From NCBI GenBank assembly GCA_018376135.1, contig JAHABX010000025.1, positions 1 to 47,843 on the forward strand: a stretch of 47,843 nucleotides of DNA. The letters are read 5' to 3'. Positions 44,312-47,843 of the stretch are shown here, one piece after another. The position numbers were made by a program, and so were the translations under genes. How positions within the stretch are numbered: the stretch's first letter is position 1; the number at the start of each line of letters is the position of its first letter. The DNA is from Clostridiales bacterium. GTDB taxonomy: Bacteria > Bacillota > Clostridia > Lachnospirales > Lachnospiraceae. The notes under the pieces are model-generated. The model ran no database searches, was not told the DNA's origin, and was given only the letters and a program-made list of their open reading frames with translations.

Positions 44312-46489
44312 CTATGCCTCCTCCATCAGATAGTAATAGGGACCAAAATCACCTGCGATCAGATTTTTCCCCGTCTTTGCCGACTCCCGCTTCACCGCGG
44401 TCAACACATGCTTCATGTTTACTGCCTGCTGTTCCCCTGCTGCAAGGAAAGCTGCTGCCACCGCCACATTTTTGATCTGGCTTCCGGAGAACTTGAACTC
44501 CGCTGAGAGAAACTCATAATCCAGCTCCTCCTTGGGCATTCCTGCAGGAAATACCTTCTGCCAGATCTCCAGTCTGCGCAGCTGGTCTGTAAACGGAAAT
44601 TCTATAATAAATTTGAATCTTCTCAAAAATGCATTATCAAAATTCTGAAGAAGATTTGTTGCCAGTATGATAATCCCTTCATATTCCTCAATCTTCTGAA
44701 GCAGATATGCGGTGCTGGCATTGGCATATTTGTCATTGGAATCCTTCTGATCAGTCCGTTTGCCGAACAGAACGTCCGCCTCATCGAAAAAGAGAATGCT
44801 CTGACTCCTTTTTGCCTGTTCAAAGATATTGCCCAGCTTTTTCTCCGATTCTCCCACATACTTGGACATAACCCCTGCCATATCTACCTTATAGAGCTCC
44901 AGATCCAGCTCATTTGCAATGACCTGTGCCCCCATAGTCTTGCCTGTTCCCGGCGGTCCGTAGAAGATCATGGATACTCCTTTTCCATATGCCAGCTTTT
45001 CCTCAAAGCCCCACTTGTGATAAACCTGATGATGAAGCACAACCTGATTGCATGCATCCCGGAGCAGCTTTTTCTGTGCCTGCGGAAGTACCAGATCATC
45101 CCATCTGTATTTTGCCGCAATATGTACCGCATCATTGCCAAGCCTATGATCCAGCTGCTCTCTGCATGCCTGCAGGAGCCATTCCTTTTCCGGATTTCGG
45201 TCTGCCATCATAATCCGGCTTTTATAATTTTCCACACTGCTTTTAATACATCCTGCGGACAAAATATATTTGTCTGACAGGAAATCTATATCCATTCCGT
45301 CCGGTATCCCATCCTCCTTCAGAAAAGCATTCCACAGTACAATGCGCTCTTCTGTGGTGGTCTCCGGAATCGCCGCCTTCTGGACACTTCTTCCATAGGT
45401 CTGGATCTTTCCATTCCATCGAAAACAGGAAGTCATAAAAATGTCCCCCTGCCAGAAACGCATGCCCCATAGGATTCGCTCTGCAAGTTCCTGACTTATG
45501 GTATCATTCTCTGATTCCCCTGCAATATTATGAAAACAAATGGCTGCATTCCCCTGCAGCAATGCTTCTCTTGCAATCCTGAATAAAATTTTCTGAAAAT
45601 CTCTTTCCTCCCCTGGCAGGCGCTCTGCATCCACCAAAAGCAGAAGCTGTCCGTTTTTCCTGCACAGGTTCATAATCTGATGCTTTTTTCCCGCACCATA
45701 TTCTCCATACAGAAAAACAGCACCCGGATGAGGCATTTTTTTATACAGTCTCCAGATTCCTTCTGCGATATCATTATGAATCAGGAGCGCTCTCTCTTCT
45801 CCATCTTCATATTGCAGCACATCCCGAAGCGCTGTATCTCTCACCGCATAATCATGCAGATAGGACACGATTCGATAATCCAGCTTCAGTCCCATCTCCA
45901 GAAATCCTTCTGCACAGCTTTCATTCAGTCTGCGGCATTCCTCATACATGCCCGCAAACAAAAACGAAAGTATCTCCCAGCGGGATATGCATTGCTGCTC
46001 CAACAGAAGCTGTTCCTGCTCAGAAGCCGCATAAGATCGGATGCAGAGCTGCATCGTCGGAACTCGAATGCCATTTCTCTGATTCAAAAAAGAAAACAGT
46101 ACCCCCAGATCATGATCCAGCTCTCCCATCCAGGCAAGGATCACCATATATGCCTCAAAATCTCCAAGCCCTAATGCATGGAACAAGTATTCCATAGCGA
46201 TCACCACACCACTTCTGGTAGAGCGCTTCCCCTTTTCCCGAATCAGGGAAAGCTCCTTCTGAAAGCTTTGCTGTGCCGCCGAAAAATCGGTATCCTGCGC
46301 CCTGCCCTGAAACAGAGCTTCCAGATCCTCTCGATAGGCGATACTTCCGCCTATTCCCCGCACCAGTCCATTTTCCGTTATCTGGTTCAGGGAAAGGCTG
46401 TAACTCTTTAAAAGCCGCCGCACACTCTGTCTCAGTTCTCCATAATATTCCTGCTCGCTTCGATAGATTTCTGTCACTGTCTCTCTCAT
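44312..46489 (-). CDS. AAA+ ATPase 1 (eCIS Afp15-type)
   Basis: A 725-residue ATPase. The C-terminal module is complete: Walker A GPPGTGKT at 511-518, Walker B ILFFDEAD at 565-572, sensor-1 ATN at 610-612 and 'FLRRFKF' around 621. The N-terminal half has a degenerate P-loop ('LYGEYGAGKK', about 260-269), so the protein is a two-module ATPase with one likely active site. It is longer than ATPase 2 by ~110 N-terminal residues. The ATG overlaps the upstream stop by four bases (ATGA). Homologs in Afp/Pvc are cytoplasmic and support assembly or loading. Confidence 0.92.
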   Translation of the reverse strand: MRETVTEIYRSEQEYYGELRQSVRRLLKSYSLSLNQITENGLVRGIGGSIAYREDLEALFQGRAQDTDFSAAQQSFQKELSLIREKGKRSTRSGVVIAMEYLFHALGLGDFEAYMVILAWMGELDHDLGVLFSFLNQRNGIRVPTMQLCIRSYAASEQEQLLLEQQCISRWEILSFLFAGMYEECRRLNESCAEGFLEMGLKLDYRIVSYLHDYAVRDTALRDVLQYEDGEERALLIHNDIAEGIWRLYKKMPHPGAVFLYGEYGAGKKHQIMNLCRKNGQLLLLVDAERLPGEERDFQKILFRIAREALLQGNAAICFHNIAGESENDTISQELAERILWGMRFWQGDIFMTSCFRWNGKIQTYGRSVQKAAIPETTTEERIVLWNAFLKEDGIPDGMDIDFLSDKYILSAGCIKSSVENYKSRIMMADRNPEKEWLLQACREQLDHRLGNDAVHIAAKYRWDDLVLPQAQKKLLRDACNQVVLHHQVYHKWGFEEKLAYGKGVSMIFYGPPGTGKTMGAQVIANELDLELYKVDMAGVMSKYVGESEKKLGNIFEQAKRSQSILFFDEADVLFGKRTDQKDSNDKYANASTAYLLQKIEEYEGIIILATNLLQNFDNAFLRRFKFIIEFPFTDQLRRLEIWQKVFPAGMPKEELDYEFLSAEFKFSGSQIKNVAVAAAFLAAGEQQAVNMKHVLTAVKRESAKTGKNLIAGDFGPYYYLMEEA

Positions 46490-47361
46490 CTGTCCTCATC
46501 CTCCGGTCTGTTGTCTTCCGGCTCCGCCTCATTCACCGCAGTCTCCGCCAGCGTCTTTTTCTTTTCTCTGTAATAATTCTCTATATCCTTCTTCTGATAA
46601 TCATAGGCATAGTTCAGTCTCCGGAGGAACAGCTTTGCAGCCATATCCTTTCTTGTCAGGATCACCTGCAGAAGGTTCTGGCGGGTCAGATTGTGCACCG
46701 CTTCCTTCCGGAGCTGCCGGATATTTTCCTCCTGTTCCCTGCGCGCTCCTTCCAGCTCTTCTGAGGTCTCTCCTTTCGGTCCCTCCTGCCGGATGCTGCG
46801 GATGCTTTCCTCGATCTCCTTCTGTCTGCTCCTGAGTTCTCTTCTGTCCTCCACCTCCTCCTCTCTGGAGAAGAAGGGCAGAGTCTTTTGTACCGCTTCC
46901 ATATTGGCGCGGTTCAGATAGGTTTTGATCGACCTCTGAGTCCAGGGCTTGTTCTCCTTCTTCTCGATCAGCACGGAGGCATTCTCCCACCTTTTGGAGA
47001 TGTATGCCCGGTTCTCGTTATCTCCCTTCAGAAGAGATTTTTTCTGATATTCCTTCATCTCCTTCTGATAACGGCTTGCCACCGTGTCATACCGGGAGGT
47101 CTTCATATTGGCAAAAAGGAACACACGCTCACGATTCGGATTATAGCCCAGCTGAATCGTACCGAACATATTGTCCTGCTTCATCAGACGGTCGCAGTTA
47201 AACAGATTTCCGCTCATCTGGCTCTCATAGTAGCCCTCGATTTTTGTATGCTTTGCAAAATATTCCACCTGCACATGACTCGCCGCCGTGAGACGATCCA
47301 TGGTCTCCCGGTAATGCGCAAGCCTCTTCTCTTCCATCTCCATACTGCGTTCTGCTGCCAT
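46486..47361 (-). CDS. Coiled-coil protein of unknown function, first gene of the operon
   Basis: A 291-residue basic/acidic protein starting at the ATG at 47361, behind GGGGTGAGAGAC. A TTG at 47379 and GTG at 47370 are in frame, but the ribosome site favours the ATG. The first half contains a compact region ('FGTIQLGYNPNRERVFLFAN'). Residues ~170-260 are strongly coiled coil (Glu/Arg rich), and the C-terminus is acidic. I recognise no family, signal peptide or membrane segment. As first gene, overlapping ATPase 1, it may be an ATPase partner or regulator. This is inference. Confidence 0.7.
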   Translation of the reverse strand: MAAERSMEMEEKRLAHYRETMDRLTAASHVQVEYFAKHTKIEGYYESQMSGNLFNCDRLMKQDNMFGTIQLGYNPNRERVFLFANMKTSRYDTVASRYQKEMKEYQKKSLLKGDNENRAYISKRWENASVLIEKKENKPWTQRSIKTYLNRANMEAVQKTLPFFSREEEVEDRRELRSRQKEIEESIRSIRQEGPKGETSEELEGARREQEENIRQLRKEAVHNLTRQNLLQVILTRKDMAAKLFLRRLNYAYDYQKKDIENYYREKKKTLAETAVNEAEPEDNRPEDEDR

Positions 47362-47383
47362 GTCTCTCACCCCGGACAAAAAG

Positions 47384-47412
47384 ATTCTATTCTAAGATAA
47401 ATTTTCCCACAA
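47384..47412 (-). promoter_or_regulatory. Candidate promoter of the operon
   Basis: On the minus strand TTGTGG (47412-47407) and TAGAAT (47389-47384) are separated by 17 bases, about 20 bases before the start codon of the first gene. The -10 matches TATAAT at five of six positions; the -35 matches weakly. It begins inside the T-run of the preceding terminator. A second TAGAAT overlaps (47394-47389). No operator repeat was seen. Confidence 0.4.
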
Positions 47413-47454
47413 AAAAGAAGGAAGCACACTACCCAAATGGGCAGTCCTTCCTTC
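47411..47454 (-). terminator. Rho-independent terminator of the upstream nuclease gene
   Basis: Arms GAAGGAAG/CTTCCTTC (47447-47454 with 47417-47424) enclose an inner ACTGCCC/GGGTAGT stem with an ATTT loop. Six U follow on the minus strand (47416-47411). It separates the nuclease gene from the operon and would insulate it from read-through. Confidence 0.85.
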
Positions 47455-47497
47455 TTTTCCACAGGTTTTTTATGACCCGATGCTTTTATTCTGTAAT

Positions 47498-47843
47498 CTA
47501 CAATTCATCAGGCTGCTGAAGATGGTATTCCTCAAACAGCTTCTGCATTAACTCCGGATCGGCTGCCGCCTCCACCAGAAGATGACTCCTTCCGTCCTCT
47601 GCAAGCTTCAAGATCAGCTGATTGTACTGATTGCGGTTCCATTCTATACCTCTTTGAATGCCCTGATTTCTTTCATAGGACATCTGGGAATTATAGTCCT
47701 TCAGCGCCTTCTCCCGAAGAAAATACTCCAGCTTTTTCTGCTCATCTGCACTGAGTTTTACCAGCGTATCATACGCTTCTTCAAAATACTCGTTCGTCTT
47801 CGCCATACGCTCAAAATCCTCCCTGCTCCTGCTGCTGAAAAAC
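47498..47843 (-). CDS. Rpn-family PD-(D/E)XK nuclease/transposase-like protein, C-terminal part
   Basis: The frame is open to the window edge ('EDFERMAKTNEYFEEAYDTL' continues upstream of the first internal ATG), so this is the 3' part of a longer gene. The C-terminal pattern ('LSADEQKKLEYFLREKAL', then 'NQGIQRGIEWNRNQ' and a short helical end) is typical of Rpn recombination-promoting nucleases and PD-(D/E)XK transposase-family proteins, which are very common in Lachnospiraceae. The catalytic domain lies outside the window. It has its own terminator and is not part of the injection-system operon. It may mark a recombination-prone edge of the locus. Confidence 0.8.
   Translation of the reverse strand, partial: FFSSRSREDFERMAKTNEYFEEAYDTLVKLSADEQKKLEYFLREKALKDYNSQMSYERNQGIQRGIEWNRNQYNQLILKLAEDGRSHLLVEAAADPELMQKLFEEYHLQQPDEL

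Noticed and set aside
282..47361. Type VI secretion system
   Set aside because: No TssJ, TssL, TssM, TssK or ClpV-like genes. Baseplate and cap proteins are of the eCIS type and the host appears to be Gram-positive.

Overview
The window is almost entirely one very long minus-strand operon, about 47 kb and 27 genes, transcribed from about 47.4 kb down to 0.28 kb. It encodes an extracellular-type contractile injection system (eCIS, a headless phage-tail machine). The host looks like a Gram-positive Clostridia bacterium, probably Lachnospiraceae. This is inferred from the strong AAAGGAGG-type ribosome binding sites, the moderate base composition, surface proteins with a C-terminal membrane anchor, and a neighbouring Rpn/PD-(D/E)XK nuclease of a kind common in that family. 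No database search was possible.

Layout, in direction of transcription (right to left). The right edge holds the 3' end of an Rpn-family nuclease gene and its terminator. The operon then starts with a coiled-coil protein of unknown function, an AAA+ ATPase, an 895-residue helical protein that could be cargo, a small acidic protein, and a second AAA+ ATPase (47.4-39.2 kb). Next come two giant secreted, membrane-anchored repeat proteins of about 2962 and 1917 residues (39.2-24.5 kb). They are followed by a 596-residue protein with a YYYGKLLT motif and three putative membrane proteins: a pseudokinase-like protein, a propeller/HAMP/cyclase-like sensor and a MORN-repeat protein (24.5-17.4 kb). The rest is the injection machine in classical phage-tail order: tail cap (DUF4255), an unknown protein, PAAR-like DUF4280 protein, sheath, tube, chaperone-like protein plus DUF6760, second tube protein, probable tape measure, LysM adaptor, gp27-like hub, gp5-like spike, gp25-like wedge, two baseplate J-like proteins and a P2 gpI-like protein (17.4-0.28 kb). 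A good Rho-independent terminator lies 8 bases after the last stop. The left edge carries a tandem, hairpin-rich intergenic repeat.

The main inference is that this is a contractile machine coupled to the cell envelope and to sensing, not a simple released particle. The structural genes share an operon with giant surface proteins and with membrane proteins that look like degenerate signalling enzymes. The sharpest sequence-level observation is a candidate programmed -1 frameshift. The DUF6760 reading frame has no ATG, GTG or TTG ahead of its conserved N-terminus. The preceding gene carries an in-frame A AAT TTT slippery heptamer exactly in the short window where both frames are open. The arrangement resembles the G/GT tail-assembly chaperones of long-tailed phages. 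I recognised no tail fibre, no DUF4157 marker and no certain toxin.
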